64,000 nucleotides of DNA from contig NZ_JQMX01000001.1 in NCBI RefSeq assembly GCF_000744945.1, positions 682,001-746,000 of the forward strand. Reading direction: 5' to 3'. The position numbers and the translations under genes were made by a program. Under the pieces are notes generated by a model that was given only the letters and a program-made list of their open reading frames with translations, was not told the DNA's origin and made no database searches. Below are positions 38,855 to 49,787 of this stretch, in pieces. The stretch's first letter is position 1. Every line of letters starts with the position of its first letter. This stretch comes from Carnobacterium maltaromaticum DSM 20342. GTDB lineage: Bacteria > Bacillota > Bacilli > Lactobacillales > Carnobacteriaceae.

Positions 38855-40153
38855 TTAAGGATAGATACGATTTAATAGACGTGGGAATGGAATTGACTCA
38901 CGAATATGTTCTGTACCACTAATCCAAGTTACCGCTCTTTCAAGACCTAAGCCAAAACCAGAATGCGGAACTGTTCCATATTTACGTAAATCTAAATACC
39001 AAGCGTAATCTTCTTCTGTTAAACCGAATTTTTTAATTGCAGCTGATAGATTATCAAAATCAACTTCACGTTCACTACCACCAATGATTTCTCCATAACC
39101 TTCTGGAGCAATCATATCTGCACATAAAACAACATCATCACGATCAGGATGTGGCTTCATATAGAATGGTTTAATCGCTTTAGGATAGTTCAAAATAAAG
39201 ACTGGTTTATCAAATGAACTAGCAATAAAGGTTTCGTGAGGTGAACCAAAGTCATCTCCCCATTTAACATCATCAAAGCCATTTTCATTTAATAACTTAA
39301 CAGCATCATCATATGAAATTCTTGGGAATGGCAACTCTGTATATTTTTTCAATAATTCTTTATCGCGTTCTAAGACGTTCAATGCATAATCACAATTATC
39401 TAAAACACTTTGGACTAAATAAGCAACGTATTGTTCTTGGACTTCTAAGCTTTGATCTTGATCCATAAAGGCCATTTCTGGTTCAATCATCCAAAATTCA
39501 ATCAAATGACGACGAGTTTTAGATTTTTCAGCTCTAAATGTTGGACCAAATGAAAAGACTTTACCAAAAGCCATTGCAGCTGCTTCCATATACAATTGAC
39601 CACTTTGAGAAAGATAAGCTTCTTCATCAAAATACTCAGTATGGAATAATTCTGTTGTATCTTCAGCAGCACTTGCTGTTAAAATAGGTGGATCAATTTT
39701 CATAAATCCTTCTTTATTAAAGAATTCGTAAGTTGCACGAATCAATTCATTTCTAATTTGCATAATTGCATGTTGTTTTGAAGAACGTAGCCAAAGATGA
39801 CGATGGTCCATTAAAAATTCAGTTCCATGTTCTTTAGGAGTAATTGGATAGTCATGACTTTCACCAATAACTTCAACACCACTGACAACAATTTCGTAAC
39901 CGAATTTTGAGCGGCTATCTTCTTGAATCGTTCCTTTAACCATAATTGATGTTTCTTGATTTAAACCTTTTGCTAATTGAAAAACATCATCGCCAACTTC
40001 ACTTTTTACTACGATTCCTTGGAAAAAAGCTGTTCCATCTCGTAATTGTAAAAAGGCAATTTTACCACTTGAGCGTTTATTTGCCACCCATGCTCCAATC
40101 TCTACTTCTTCACCAACATAATTTTTTGCTTCATTAATCGTAATTCTCTTCAC
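38855..40153 (-). CDS. asnS: Asparaginyl-tRNA synthetase
   Basis: 432 residues, class IIb synthetase: N-terminal OB-fold anticodon domain (about 1-105), then catalytic motifs 2 ([19 protein letters not shown]) and 3 ([15 protein letters not shown]). GTG start at 40153, with AAAGGAG 9 nt upstream. No T-box leader precedes it; it directly follows aspB, which supplies aspartate, the precursor of asparagine. Ends at a terminator before dnaD. Confidence 0.96.
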   Translation of the reverse strand: MKRITINEAKNYVGEEVEIGAWVANKRSSGKIAFLQLRDGTAFFQGIVVKSEVGDDVFQLAKGLNQETSIMVKGTIQEDSRSKFGYEIVVSGVEVIGESHDYPITPKEHGTEFLMDHRHLWLRSSKQHAIMQIRNELIRATYEFFNKEGFMKIDPPILTASAAEDTTELFHTEYFDEEAYLSQSGQLYMEAAAMAFGKVFSFGPTFRAEKSKTRRHLIEFWMIEPEMAFMDQDQSLEVQEQYVAYLVQSVLDNCDYALNVLERDKELLKKYTELPFPRISYDDAVKLLNENGFDDVKWGDDFGSPHETFIASSFDKPVFILNYPKAIKPFYMKPHPDRDDVVLCADMIAPEGYGEIIGGSEREVDFDNLSAAIKKFGLTEEDYAWYLDLRKYGTVPHSGFGLGLERAVTWISGTEHIRESIPFPRLLNRIYP

Positions 40154-40185
40154 GTCTGCTTGCTCCTTTAGTTCAACTGAATTTT

Positions 40186-41379
40186 TTAGTCATTCATTTT
40201 TTCTAGTACATACTGATTTATTCGCTCAATCCCTTTAGTTAATGTTACTAAATCTGTTGCATAACTAATTCTAAAATTATCTGGTGCACCAAACCCAGAA
40301 CCTTGGACGACCGCTACATGAGCTTCCATTAAAAGTCCATCGACAAATTCATCAACAGATGAGAACCCACAAGCCATCGCTGCTTTTTTGACATTAGGAA
40401 ATAAATAAAAAGCTCCTTGTGGCTTTTTGACATCAAATCCAGGAATAGCTGACAATAGTGAATAAGCTACATTTAATCGTTCTTCAAAAGCTTGACGCAT
40501 CGTTTCAACAATCTCTTGATCGCCACTTAATGCTTCAATCGCTGCATATTGACTCGCTGCTGTTGGATTACTAGTTGAATGACTTGCCACATCAATCATG
40601 GCTTTAATAATCTTCGCATTCCCCAAAGCGTATCCAATCCGCCACCCTGTCATTGCATAAGTCTTTGAAACACCATTCACTAAAATAGTTTGAGCTTTAA
40701 TTTCATCAGATATCGTCGCAATCGAAATGAACTCATGTCCATTATAAATCAGTTTGCCATAAATTTCATCTGAAACAATTAAAATATTATTTTTAACTGC
40801 CCAATTTCCAATTGCCGCCAACTCTTCTTTTGTATAAATCATCCCAGTTGGGTTCGAAGGAGAATTCAGTAAAAGGGCTTTTGTTTTGGAAGATAGCTGT
40901 GCTTCAAGTTGCGCCACAGTTACCTTATAATCATTTTCAGGTTGTGTTTCAATCACAACAGGTTGTCCTGCCGCTAATTTCACTTGTTCTGTATAGCTAA
41001 CCCAGTAAGGTGCTAAAATTAAAACTTCATCACCTTCATTTAAAATAGCTTGAAACAAATTATATAACACATTTTTAGCACCGTCTGCGACGATAACTTC
41101 ATTGTCTTCATAAACAAGTCCTTCATCTTCTAAAACGCGCTGTAACACCGCTTTACGCAACTCTGGTAAACCAGCCGTTGCAGTGTAGTAACTAGCACTT
41201 CCGTTTTCAATAGATCGAATCGCTGCTTTTTTGATTGAATCCGCAGTCTGAAAATCAGGTTCCCCAACCCCTAAGCCAATAATATCAATGCCTTCAGCAA
41301 GTAATTTTTTAGCTTTTGCACTTGTTGCTAAAGTAATCGATGGTGATACATTTTTCATTCTCTCAGAAATTAAATCCAT
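40186..41379 (-). CDS. aspB: Aspartate aminotransferase
   Basis: PLP enzyme of 397 residues, class I subgroup Ib: [36 protein letters not shown], and the PLP lysine in [24 protein letters not shown] near the end. Converts oxaloacetate and glutamate to aspartate. Order dinG-ypmB-aspB-asnS matches Bacillus. Start ATG 41379 follows GGCGTGGAAGA. Confidence 0.95.
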   Translation of the reverse strand: MDLISERMKNVSPSITLATSAKAKKLLAEGIDIIGLGVGEPDFQTADSIKKAAIRSIENGSASYYTATAGLPELRKAVLQRVLEDEGLVYEDNEVIVADGAKNVLYNLFQAILNEGDEVLILAPYWVSYTEQVKLAAGQPVVIETQPENDYKVTVAQLEAQLSSKTKALLLNSPSNPTGMIYTKEELAAIGNWAVKNNILIVSDEIYGKLIYNGHEFISIATISDEIKAQTILVNGVSKTYAMTGWRIGYALGNAKIIKAMIDVASHSTSNPTAASQYAAIEALSGDQEIVETMRQAFEERLNVAYSLLSAIPGFDVKKPQGAFYLFPNVKKAAMACGFSSVDEFVDGLLMEAHVAVVQGSGFGAPDNFRISYATDLVTLTKGIERINQYVLEKMND

Positions 41380-41405
41380 TCTTCCACGCCCCCATTATTT
41401 ACTAC

Positions 41406-41882
41406 TTAAATATTGCCAATATCACGAACATACTCTCCGTCTTTTAGCGTAATAATATGATAACCTAGTCGTCCATTTTCTTCTTTATAAGCAACTTCCC
41501 AAATTGGGACGCCTTTTTCCATCCCAATTCTTGTTTCTAAAATTTTCTTAGGATTTTTGGCTTCACGAGTTAACTTACGAGCTTCGCTTTCAGAAATTGT
41601 ATCGCTTTGTTGAATAATTTGCGTTTTTGCTCCTTTTTTTGCAATAATCACGATAATATTTTCTTTTTTATCATTTTTTCCAGTTACTGTAAAATAAGTT
41701 TCAGTTCCATTATACCAGAAAAATTGATCCATTTCTTTTAATCCTGCATGTTCTTCAGCGATTTCTACAGCTTCTTTTCGTGCTTTCGCCATCGGTTGAT
41801 GCCCAACATAATACACATACCCCGCTCCAATGACAATAATGGACATCACAATCGTTAAGGTTAAAATAATTCCTTTTTTCAT
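41406..41882 (-). CDS. ypmB: YpmB-like membrane-anchored protein (DUF5590)
   Basis: 158 residues: N-terminal membrane segment (about 5-27), then an extracellular region with two PepSY-like repeats (KARKEAVEIAEEHAGL and SESEARKLTREAKNP patterns). Function unknown; always near dinG and aspB in Bacilli. It follows dinG by about 109 nt and precedes aspB by 26 nt. Confidence 0.88.
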   Translation of the reverse strand: MKKGIILTLTIVMSIIVIGAGYVYYVGHQPMAKARKEAVEIAEEHAGLKEMDQFFWYNGTETYFTVTGKNDKKENIIVIIAKKGAKTQIIQQSDTISESEARKLTREAKNPKKILETRIGMEKGVPIWEVAYKEENGRLGYHIITLKDGEYVRDIGNI

Positions 41883-41991
41883 TCGTTCACCTACTTTAAT
41901 GAGTTTATAATTAATTTCACACGATTAGTTTTATTCTAACTCTTCTAGTATATCAAATTTCCAGCGCTTTTTTTACACGAAATTCTTATAT

Positions 41992-44790
41992 TTAACGTAA
42001 GAATTTTTTGGTTTCAGCCGAAATTTCTTTAATCGTTAATGACTCTTTAGGCAATTCTTTAGGTAATGCTTGCAGCATATGCTTACCGTAATTAGTTTTA
42101 AATAAACGATCGTCTAAAATTAATAGAATCCCTTTGTCCTGCTCTGACCGAATTAAGCGCCCTAATCCCTGTCTTAAACGTAAAGTTGCTTTTGGTAAAG
42201 CATCTACTGAAAAAGGATTTAACTGTTGCTGGGCAAGTAATTGGTATTTCGCTTTTGTATAGGGCTGCTCTGGTGAATCAAAAGGCAAACGCGTAATCAC
42301 AATCATCCGCAAGGCTTTGCCTGGTAAATCGACACCTTCCCAAAAACTATCTGCACCTAACAAAATCCCACCATTGGCATGAAAAAAACGTTTTAACATC
42401 CGCTCTCTACTGCCAGAAATCCCTTGAGCTAAAATTTCTCTTTCTGTAAATAAAGCTTTTTGTTGAATGCCTCGATAAACATCTTGCAAGGTCTCTAATG
42501 AATTAAATAGCACGAGCATATTTTCTACATTTTCTGTCGCTAATTGTTCTAAATGGCTGATAATGTCTGTAACATATTGTTTCTTCGATAAGCTCTTAAT
42601 TGGTTTCATATCTGTTGAAAAATAAAGTCGTGCTTGCTTGGCATAGTTATACGGTGAAGGTAGTACTAAAGTAGTTAATTCAGCTTCACCAATTTGCTCT
42701 GTGAAATAAGAAAAACTTTCTTTAATTTCTAATGTTGCACCTGTATAAACTATTTTAGGAATCTTTTCAACCAAATTTGTTTGTAAGAAACTACCACTAT
42801 CTAATTTTGAACGTTTTATTTTAAAACTATTTTTTGGACTTTTTTCATTGTAAGTAAACCAAGTCACATCATTTTTTTCAGACAATTGGAAAACTTCCGT
42901 AAACACCACATGGTTCTTAGCTATGCCCTTAAGCAATTGGTTAAACTCTTCTACAAAATAAATTTTGGATAATCCTAGTTGTTCTTTTTCATTTAAACAA
43001 TTAGCTACGATTTGTTCTCCAATAAAATTAATTTCAACAAATAAAGCATGAATATCTTTAATCGCTTTTTTTATTTCTAAAGGCCAAATCGTTTCAGGAT
43101 CCACTAAAATTTCTGTATATTCTTGATGTTTTTGTGAACCTTCTTTTAAGGAGTAGCTCCAAGCTAATAAATAATCAATAAAATCAGATAATTGCTCATC
43201 CAAAGATAAAATACTCATTTCTAAACTCGTCAGTTGATACATTTTAATCGCTTTTACTCGTTTTCCTAATTGACAAAATTGTTGTAAAAAACTTGAGTCC
43301 ACTTCAACTTTACCCAATGTTCGGAAAGCTTGAATTAAGCTGTAGTAATTAAATAGCTCGCTAGAAGCACTAATAGCAACATCAGAAAGATGGTGAGCTT
43401 CATCAACGACTAAGGTTTCAACACTTGGTAATTCTCGTTCTTCTCTTTGCAAATCGTGGCATAAAAAAGCATGGTTCGTCACAATTAAACTGGCTTTTTC
43501 TGCTTGTTTTTTAGCAAATAAGTAAAAATCTTCGTCTTTCCATGCATCTTCCTTGGCGTCTACCAACCAACCTCGATGGCGCACTTTTTGCCAAAAAGGT
43601 TGATTTAAATTGGCTAAATTCAACTCATCAATATCTCCTGTTTTAGTTATGGTTAACCAAGTTAAAATTCGCATTTTAATTAAAGCTTCGTTTTTATGTG
43701 TCGTTTCTTTTTTTAATTCCGCTTCATACTTGGCTAGATGTAAATAATGACTTTTGCTTTTAATAATAGCTGCAGAAAGTTTAAAAGGCAGTAGTTGATT
43801 CAACTGCGCAATGTCTTTTTCCATCAGTTGCTTTTGCAATAATGTCGTATAGGTACTTACCATTACCGGTTTTTCTGGTGTTCCATGATAAGCCAATGGA
43901 ATTAAATAACCTAAAGTTTTCCCAACACCCGTCGCAGCTTCTATCGCCATATGTTTTTTAGAATCCCCAGAAAAATAAGTATTTAAGGTATCCATCATGG
44001 TTATTTGAGCTTCACGTACTGTCAATTTATCTTTAAATAAAGTCGTTTTCTCATCTGTACCGAGTGGATAATCAGATTGCTCCCGATAAGAACGGCTTTC
44101 AATTACAACTTCTTTCTTTTGAAGCGCAATGCCATTTTTTATAAGTAGATTTTCTGGTAACGGTGGCAAACTACTTTTAAGTTCCTCTAAACGATCACTA
44201 AAAAATTCAGCGGTATCCATTGAACAATGTTGAGCCAAAGGAACCAATTTTTCTAACGTTACTAGGGGCAATTCTTTGGCTTTTTCTTTTAGAAGTAAAA
44301 AAAGTTGCCCAGTAACATACGCATCACTATCTGCTTGATGCGGATTCTCATGTTTAAAATTAAATTGCGTAGCTAAATCCGTTAATCGAAAACTTGGTGC
44401 TGTGGGTAGTAGAATTTGAGCTAACTCAACAGTATCCATCCCTTTTAGTTTAAGCGGCGGCAAGCCACTTTGTTTTAATTCTCCATTTAAAAATTGATAA
44501 TCAAATTGAATGTTATGAGCGACAAATATACAATCTGCTAAAAGATTATATATTGTAGTAGCAACATCTTCAAAATAGGGCGCATTTGCAACTTGTTTCG
44601 TTGTAATACCCGTTAAATATTCAATTTGCTTTGGAATACGCATTAATGGGTTAATGTCTGTCGCAAATTTTTGAACAATTTCGCCATCTTCAATTAATAC
44701 ACAGCCAAATTGGATCATTTTATCGCCATTTTCAACATTTCCACCAGTCGTCTCAATGTCAACAACTGCGTATGTTTCTGTCTTTTTCAA
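41992..44790 (-). CDS. dinG: DinG-type exonuclease-helicase
   Basis: About 932 residues. An N-terminal DEDD 3'-5' exonuclease domain (VVDIETTGG, then VAHNIQFDYQFL, HQADSDAYVT) is fused to an XPD-like helicase with Walker A ATGVGKT, DEAH (VVDEAHHL) and GSFWEGVDLPG-like (ADSFWEGVDLPG) motif. The iron-sulfur cysteines of E. coli DinG are not obvious, as in Bacillus. The start is probably TTG 44790, which fits the family and lies 6-7 nt after AGGTG; GTG 44799 is the alternative. Confidence 0.94.
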   Translation of the reverse strand: MKKTETYAVVDIETTGGNVENGDKMIQFGCVLIEDGEIVQKFATDINPLMRIPKQIEYLTGITTKQVANAPYFEDVATTIYNLLADCIFVAHNIQFDYQFLNGELKQSGLPPLKLKGMDTVELAQILLPTAPSFRLTDLATQFNFKHENPHQADSDAYVTGQLFLLLKEKAKELPLVTLEKLVPLAQHCSMDTAEFFSDRLEELKSSLPPLPENLLIKNGIALQKKEVVIESRSYREQSDYPLGTDEKTTLFKDKLTVREAQITMMDTLNTYFSGDSKKHMAIEAATGVGKTLGYLIPLAYHGTPEKPVMVSTYTTLLQKQLMEKDIAQLNQLLPFKLSAAIIKSKSHYLHLAKYEAELKKETTHKNEALIKMRILTWLTITKTGDIDELNLANLNQPFWQKVRHRGWLVDAKEDAWKDEDFYLFAKKQAEKASLIVTNHAFLCHDLQREERELPSVETLVVDEAHHLSDVAISASSELFNYYSLIQAFRTLGKVEVDSSFLQQFCQLGKRVKAIKMYQLTSLEMSILSLDEQLSDFIDYLLAWSYSLKEGSQKHQEYTEILVDPETIWPLEIKKAIKDIHALFVEINFIGEQIVANCLNEKEQLGLSKIYFVEEFNQLLKGIAKNHVVFTEVFQLSEKNDVTWFTYNEKSPKNSFKIKRSKLDSGSFLQTNLVEKIPKIVYTGATLEIKESFSYFTEQIGEAELTTLVLPSPYNYAKQARLYFSTDMKPIKSLSKKQYVTDIISHLEQLATENVENMLVLFNSLETLQDVYRGIQQKALFTEREILAQGISGSRERMLKRFFHANGGILLGADSFWEGVDLPGKALRMIVITRLPFDSPEQPYTKAKYQLLAQQQLNPFSVDALPKATLRLRQGLGRLIRSEQDKGILLILDDRLFKTNYGKHMLQALPKELPKESLTIKEISAETKKFLR

Positions 44791-44861
44791 AATCGTCACC
44801 TAATTCTTGTTTCGTCATGTTTTTCATCACTATACATCATACTATGAAGTGGCTAAAAATA

Positions 44862-44911
44862 CAAAAAAACCTTACGAAACAACCAAAAAATCTGGAAATT
44901 TCGTAAGGTTA
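44862..44911 (-). terminator. Terminator after the unknown 157-residue gene
   Basis: AACCTTACGAAA and TTTCGTAAGGTT form a perfect 12-bp stem, followed on the minus strand by TTTTTTTG. Confidence 0.88.
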
Positions 44912-44916
44912 TACTA

Positions 44917-45390
44917 TTAGAATTTTTCTGGATATAAATCTTTCACTGTTTTAGTTGGATCAATCACAATATATAAATGATTGTCTTTAACATGAGAGCT
45001 TTGGTACTCATTGTCATTGCCATCTGAATCTGTCGCTTTATATGGGAAATACACGCGGTCTTTATCCACAATTACGTCAGATTTAGGATGATTTGCATCT
45101 TTGTATAAAATATCCATCATTTCGATATCTGGATATTGTGTTGCACGTTCAAACATACCTAATTCTAATCCACCTAAGTTAATATCATCTGTATGAACAT
45201 GATCTGCTTCTTGAGCAATTTCAATTCTTAAAGACTCACAAGGATAAATTTCTTGAAAATCACTTGTTCCAATTCTACCAAAACTTTTCGTAATTTGTTT
45301 AATCCATAAATCACCGATATGCTCTTTTCCAATTGTCCATGTTTCACCATTTCTGAAAAAGAATTTTAGTCCTACTACTTCTCTTTTCAT
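44917..45390 (-). CDS. Conserved-looking protein of unknown function
   Basis: 157 residues; family not recognised. No membrane segment or signal peptide; acidic (many Asp and Glu), with a His-rich stretch EADHVHTDDIN around 68. It begins VGLKFFFRNGETWTI and ends with alternating beta-strand-like patterns (LYIVIDPTKTVKDLYP). ATG has GGAG 9 nt upstream. It has its own terminator and a 12-bp palindrome upstream, so it is a single regulated unit. Confidence 0.8.
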   Translation of the reverse strand: MKREVVGLKFFFRNGETWTIGKEHIGDLWIKQITKSFGRIGTSDFQEIYPCESLRIEIAQEADHVHTDDINLGGLELGMFERATQYPDIEMMDILYKDANHPKSDVIVDKDRVYFPYKATDSDGNDNEYQSSHVKDNHLYIVIDPTKTVKDLYPEKF

Positions 45391-45430
45391 GTGTATGATC
45401 TCCTTCGCAGTGTATTCTTTAGAATTTGGT

Positions 45431-45442
45431 GTTAGCGCTAAC
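45431..45442. promoter_or_regulatory. Palindromic operator, cre-like
   Basis: GTTAGCGCTAAC is a perfect 12-bp palindrome in TGTTAGCGCTAACG. It matches the relaxed CcpA cre pattern except at one end base, or could serve another LacI-family repressor. It lies about 40 bp before the start codon of the unknown gene. Confidence 0.55.
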
Positions 45443-45547
45443 GAATTAACCTAACCCACACATACAGTTTACCATACTCTAAAATAAAATGCTTAAATTT
45501 AATCAGATTTTTAATCCATTTTGGAAACCCTCTCAAGTAATTAGACG

Positions 45548-46489
45548 TTAGATGCTATTATTTTCGCCAAGGGTCATGACAAGTAAAGCTTTTTGCCCGT
45601 GAAGTCTATTTCCCGCTTGTTGATAAATTAAGGAGTGTGGTCCATCGATGATTTCGCTAGTGACTTCTTCCTCACGATGGGCAGGTAAGCAATGTAAAAA
45701 ATGATAGTCTGGTTTTGCATACGCTACTAATTTCGCATTTACTTGATACTCTTCGGCAAAATCTTTTAATCGACTATCATTTTCTGCTTCTTGTCCCATA
45801 CTTGTCCATACATCTGTATAAATAAAATCAGCATCTGTTACAGCCTCAATTGGACTTTCAGATATGGATATAACGGCACCTGTTGATTCGGCAATATCTT
45901 GGGCTATTTTTAAAATAACCGGATCAACTGCGTATCCTTGAGGAATTCCACAATGAATCGTTAACCCGACCAAAGCACTTGCTAGTAACAATGAATGACA
46001 GACATTATTTCCATCGCCTAAATACGCCAATTTAACGCCCTCAAAAGTCCCCTTGACTTCATAAATAGTCAGCAAATCAGCGATTGCTTGACAAGGATGA
46101 TGCTCATCTGTCAAACCATTAATAATTGGCATCGTCCCGTATTCAGCAAGTTGCTCCACAGTTTTATGGGCAAATGTCCGAATCATTAACCCATCTAGGT
46201 ATTCGGATAGAACCTTTGCGGTATCGATGATTGGTTCGCCACGACCAATTTGCAAATCACGAGAAAACAGCACAATAGCAGAACCACCTAACTGCAACAT
46301 TCCAGCTTCAAATGATACTCTTGTACGAGTAGAAGCTTTGTCAAAAATCATGCCTAATATTTTGCCTTTTAAAGCTTCTTGATATTTTTCAGGCTTGCCT
46401 TTGATATCAATGGCTAATTCAATCATGGATTGTAATTCCTCTGAGCTCCATTCCAATAATGTTAATGTATCTTTTTTAGTTGTCTGCAT
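45548..46489 (-). CDS. argF: Ornithine carbamoyltransferase
   Basis: Forms citrulline from ornithine and carbamoyl phosphate. 313 residues: STRTRVSFE carbamoyl-phosphate loop, [24 protein letters not shown] and the ornithine-site [11 protein letters not shown]. Last gene of argCJBDF, 51 nt after argD; ATG has GGAGG 7 nt upstream. argG and argH are not in the window. Confidence 0.95.
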   Translation of the reverse strand: MQTTKKDTLTLLEWSSEELQSMIELAIDIKGKPEKYQEALKGKILGMIFDKASTRTRVSFEAGMLQLGGSAIVLFSRDLQIGRGEPIIDTAKVLSEYLDGLMIRTFAHKTVEQLAEYGTMPIINGLTDEHHPCQAIADLLTIYEVKGTFEGVKLAYLGDGNNVCHSLLLASALVGLTIHCGIPQGYAVDPVILKIAQDIAESTGAVISISESPIEAVTDADFIYTDVWTSMGQEAENDSRLKDFAEEYQVNAKLVAYAKPDYHFLHCLPAHREEEVTSEIIDGPHSLIYQQAGNRLHGQKALLVMTLGENNSI

Positions 46490-46540
46490 TAAAATCCTCC
46501 TATTTATAAGAACTAGTTCCCTTACAATTTAGCTAACACT

Positions 46541-47674
46541 TTAAACAATTACTTCTTGAATCATTTGACTCGCCTGTTCCAATTCTGTTTTTGCCACTGT
46601 TAAAGGTGGTAAAATGCGCAGTACTTTTTCACCAGCACCAAGTACAAGTAAACCGTTAGTTCTTAATTTTTCAACAATTTCTACAACTGGGATTGTCAGT
46701 TCAATGCCAATCATCAACCCTATACCTCTGATAGCTACAACTTGCTTCTTAGCTGCTAACTGTTCATTTAGTATTTGTTTAAAAAACAAACTTTTATTGG
46801 TTACATCTGCTAAAAATGATTCTTCATTAATAATTTCAATTGTTTTACTAGCAACAGCCATCGCTAATTTATTGCCTCCAAAAGTTGAACCGTGAACTCC
46901 AGCGCCAAAACTCTTAGCTAATTCTTTTTTTCCTAACATTGCTCCAACTGGAAAACCACTACCTAAACCTTTTGCAAGTGTGATAATATCTGGTTCAAAA
47001 TCATAATGCTGATAACAAAAAAAGTTCCCTGTCCGACCAATTCCTGTCTGGACTTCATCAACAATCACTAAAACACCCATTTTATGACACAAAGCAACTA
47101 AATCCGTAATATACTCCTTTTCAGCAGGAATCACGCCACCTTCACCTTGAACTAATTCCAACATAACCGCTGCTGTCTCTTCATCAATAGCTGCCTCTAA
47201 TGCAGAAAAATCGTTATAGGCTACATAATCAAAGGTTGGCAATAATGAGCCAAATCCTTCATGAATTTTAGCTTGTCCTGTTGCGCTCATAGTGGCAAAA
47301 GTCCGACCATGAAATGAATTTTTGCACGTTATAATTTTTTCTTTCCCAGTATGTCTACGGGCTAATTTCAGTGCGGCTTCATTGGCTTCTGCACCACTAT
47401 TCGCAAAAAATGCTACATAATTAACTCCACATAAAGCTTCAGCCACCTCTTCTTGCAAACTATTTTCAAACAAATTTGATGTGTGCCAAATTTTATGACT
47501 TTGTTCTTCTAGGACACTCACCAGTTGCGGATGACAGTGACCTAAGTTACAAACCGCTATTCCAGAGGTGAAATCTAAATAACTTTTCCCTTCTTGATCA
47601 AAAACGGTAGTTCCAAGTCCACGAACCAATTCAATCGGTACTTTTGTATAATTTTGAAACAAAGAGCTCACCAT
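46541..47674 (-). CDS. argD: Acetylornithine aminotransferase
   Basis: PLP enzyme of 377 residues, class III aminotransferase: FTSGIAVCNLGHCHP, SGAEANEAALKLARR, VIVDEVQTGIGRTG, and the PLP lysine in ITLAKGLGSGFPVGAM; GSTFGGNKLA follows. Converts N-acetylglutamate semialdehyde to acetylornithine. Its ATG shares one base with the argB stop (TAATG), so the genes are coupled. Confidence 0.95.
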   Translation of the reverse strand: MVSSLFQNYTKVPIELVRGLGTTVFDQEGKSYLDFTSGIAVCNLGHCHPQLVSVLEEQSHKIWHTSNLFENSLQEEVAEALCGVNYVAFFANSGAEANEAALKLARRHTGKEKIITCKNSFHGRTFATMSATGQAKIHEGFGSLLPTFDYVAYNDFSALEAAIDEETAAVMLELVQGEGGVIPAEKEYITDLVALCHKMGVLVIVDEVQTGIGRTGNFFCYQHYDFEPDIITLAKGLGSGFPVGAMLGKKELAKSFGAGVHGSTFGGNKLAMAVASKTIEIINEESFLADVTNKSLFFKQILNEQLAAKKQVVAIRGIGLMIGIELTIPVVEIVEKLRTNGLLVLGAGEKVLRILPPLTVAKTELEQASQMIQEVIV

Positions 47675-48426
47675 TAACTTCCCTCCCCAATCATTTTAGT
47701 TCCTTGCATCGTTAGTCCTAATGTAACCCGAACTTGTTTCACTCCATTTCGCAAAGCGTAATGAGCACACTTTAATTTAGGAATCATCCCACCAGAAACC
47801 GTCCCGTTTTCAATAAACAAATCCAGTTCCTGATAAGATAAGCTTTTTAGAATTTTCCCTTCTTTTTTAACGCCTAAAACCTCGGTCATTAAAATCAATT
47901 CCTCAGCTTTCATGGCTTCTGCAATTTTACTAGCTGTATCATCTGCATTAATATTCAACCATTGACCCTTATCATCAACCCCTAATGGTGCCACAATGGC
48001 AATATAGCCTTGATCTAGGACATCTTTAAGCAACTCAGTATTTACTGTTTTTATTTCTCCAACAAACCCCAAACTACCTTGTTGAACTTGACTAGCAGAT
48101 AGTAACTTGTTATTAGCAGCATTCAACCCTAAACACTTTATTTTTTGCCGAGCAAATTGCTGAAGTAGGCTTGGCTGAACTTCCCCTAATAAAACCATTT
48201 TTGTCACTGCCAAAGCTTTTTCATTTGTGACACGTAAACCATTTTTTATTTCAACAGGGATAGCCAAATTTTCCATCCAATGTGTAATAGCTTTACCACC
48301 ACCATGAACAATGATAATTTCTTTGCCTTGCTGCTGTAATTTTTTTAGATCTAAAAAAAATGTATCATCTAGCTCTTCACAAGAAACGCCGCCAATTTTA
48401 ATCACAATCCGATTTGTTCCACTCAT
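47674..48426 (-). CDS. argB: Acetylglutamate kinase
   Basis: Phosphorylates N-acetylglutamate. 250 residues, amino-acid kinase fold: VIKIGG, VHGGGKAIT, NGLRVTN, LNINADDTASKIAEAM and SGGMIPKLKCA. The N-terminal helix that gives arginine feedback in hexameric enzymes is absent, so it may be a dimeric, arginine-insensitive type (inference). Its ribosome site AAGGGGG is at the very edge of a hairpin repeat that separates it from argJ. Confidence 0.95.
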   Translation of the reverse strand: MSGTNRIVIKIGGVSCEELDDTFFLDLKKLQQQGKEIIIVHGGGKAITHWMENLAIPVEIKNGLRVTNEKALAVTKMVLLGEVQPSLLQQFARQKIKCLGLNAANNKLLSASQVQQGSLGFVGEIKTVNTELLKDVLDQGYIAIVAPLGVDDKGQWLNINADDTASKIAEAMKAEELILMTEVLGVKKEGKILKSLSYQELDLFIENGTVSGGMIPKLKCAHYALRNGVKQVRVTLGLTMQGTKMIGEGS

Positions 48427-48442
48427 TTAATTTCCCCCTTAT

Positions 48443-48557
48443 ATAAAAAGTTTGTTGAGTCGATTAGCTCCGGCAAGAAAATAAGAAAAATTGAAATGGC
48501 ACTTTTTGCCATTTCGAATTTTTATCTTTTGTTGAAGTACTGACTCATAAAAGCTAA
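48443..48557 (-). repeat. Intergenic hairpin repeat, copy 3
   Basis: Hairpin 48449-48555 between argJ and argB. GAGTC in the left arm pairs perfectly with GACTC in the right arm, where copy 1 has GAGCC with GGCTC: a compensating change. The apical stem pairs GAAATGGC with GCCATTTC around ACTTTTT. The left edge TTATATAAAAAG is identical to copy 1, and like it runs into the Shine-Dalgarno site of the next gene. Confidence 0.85.
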
Positions 48558-48562
48558 CTTTA

Positions 48563-49759
48563 TTAAGTATGGTAACAAGCATTTATTTTGACGTATTCAT
48601 AGCTTAAATCACATCCCCAAGCTACACCATTCTCATTGCCAACACCAACATCTACAGTGATTCGAATGACCTCATTTTGAAGATACTCTCGTAGTGCATT
48701 TGCATCATATAAGACCGCTTTTGTTCGATTTAATACTTCAATCGGTCCAATTTCAATGTTGATATTCTCTGGATTTAATGTACCTTCGCTATAGCCTAAA
48801 GCACATATAATTCGCCCCCAATTAGGGTCTTCGCCAAACATCGCTGTTTTTACCAAACTAGAGGAAACAATTGTTTTAGCAATCATTCGTGCTTCTAAAA
48901 CAGATTTAGCTGATGCAACCGTTACTTCAATTAATTTTGTTGCTCCCTCACCGTCCTGAGCAATTTTTTTGGCTAAGTGCTGACAAACAGCATCAAAAGC
49001 ATTTTTAAAAATAACATAATCTGACGTATCACTTGTTAGTTCTTCATTTTTAGCTGCTCCGTTTGCCATAACTAAAACCATATCATTCGTAGAGGTGTCC
49101 CCATCAACTGTAATTTGATTGAATGTTTGATTCACACTTTGACGCAATGTTTGGTCTAATAACTTTGCGTCAATAGCTACATCAGTTGTGATGAATGCTA
49201 ACATAGTCGCCATATTGGGGTGAATCATTCCTGAACCTTTTGCCACACCTGAAATAGTCACCTTTTTTTTATTCAAGAGAACTTCCACCACAATCAACTT
49301 TTCACAGGTGTCCGTTGTCAAAATACTTTCGTGAAAATCACTTGGCTCTCCTTTTGAATAATCAAGCGCCGTTATCCCAGCTGTAATTTTGTCCATAGGC
49401 AATGGTTCGCCGATAATCCCTGTTGAAGCTACCGCAATTTCGGTTGCTGGAATACCTAATTTATTCGCTGTTAATTGCCGCATTTGGTAAGCATCCTCTA
49501 TCCCTTGCTGCCCATTACAAGCATTTGCATTTCCACTATTCACTATAACTGCTTGTAATGTTTGGCCATTCTTCAAGCTATCTTTCGTTATATTAATTGG
49601 TGCAGCTTGAAACTGATTCGTTGTATAAACAGCTGCAGCTTGGGCTGGGAAAGTTGAATAAATCAACCCAATATCTTTCTTTTTATATTTTAATTTACCG
49701 TGTACACCAGCTGCAAAAAAACCAATTGGTGAAGCAATCGTTCCTTCGATATTTTTCAT
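48563..49759 (-). CDS. argJ: ArgJ, ornithine/glutamate acetyltransferase
   Basis: 398-residue self-cleaving enzyme that transfers acetyl from acetylornithine to glutamate, recycling the group. Cleavage site is in [16 protein letters not shown], where Thr of MATML becomes the nucleophile; [11 protein letters not shown] and GDTSTNDM are family signatures. Presence of ArgJ means the cyclic pathway, so argA/argE may not be needed. ATG has GGAG 10 nt upstream; 28 nt after argC. Confidence 0.96.
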   Translation of the reverse strand: MKNIEGTIASPIGFFAAGVHGKLKYKKKDIGLIYSTFPAQAAAVYTTNQFQAAPINITKDSLKNGQTLQAVIVNSGNANACNGQQGIEDAYQMRQLTANKLGIPATEIAVASTGIIGEPLPMDKITAGITALDYSKGEPSDFHESILTTDTCEKLIVVEVLLNKKKVTISGVAKGSGMIHPNMATMLAFITTDVAIDAKLLDQTLRQSVNQTFNQITVDGDTSTNDMVLVMANGAAKNEELTSDTSDYVIFKNAFDAVCQHLAKKIAQDGEGATKLIEVTVASAKSVLEARMIAKTIVSSSLVKTAMFGEDPNWGRIICALGYSEGTLNPENINIEIGPIEVLNRTKAVLYDANALREYLQNEVIRITVDVGVGNENGVAWGCDLSYEYVKINACYHT

Positions 49760-49787
49760 TTATTCATTGCTCCTTTTCTAAAATTAC

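Noticed and set aside
40154..40185. A T-box leader for asnS
   Set aside because: Only 32 nt separate aspB and asnS, with no room for a T-box.
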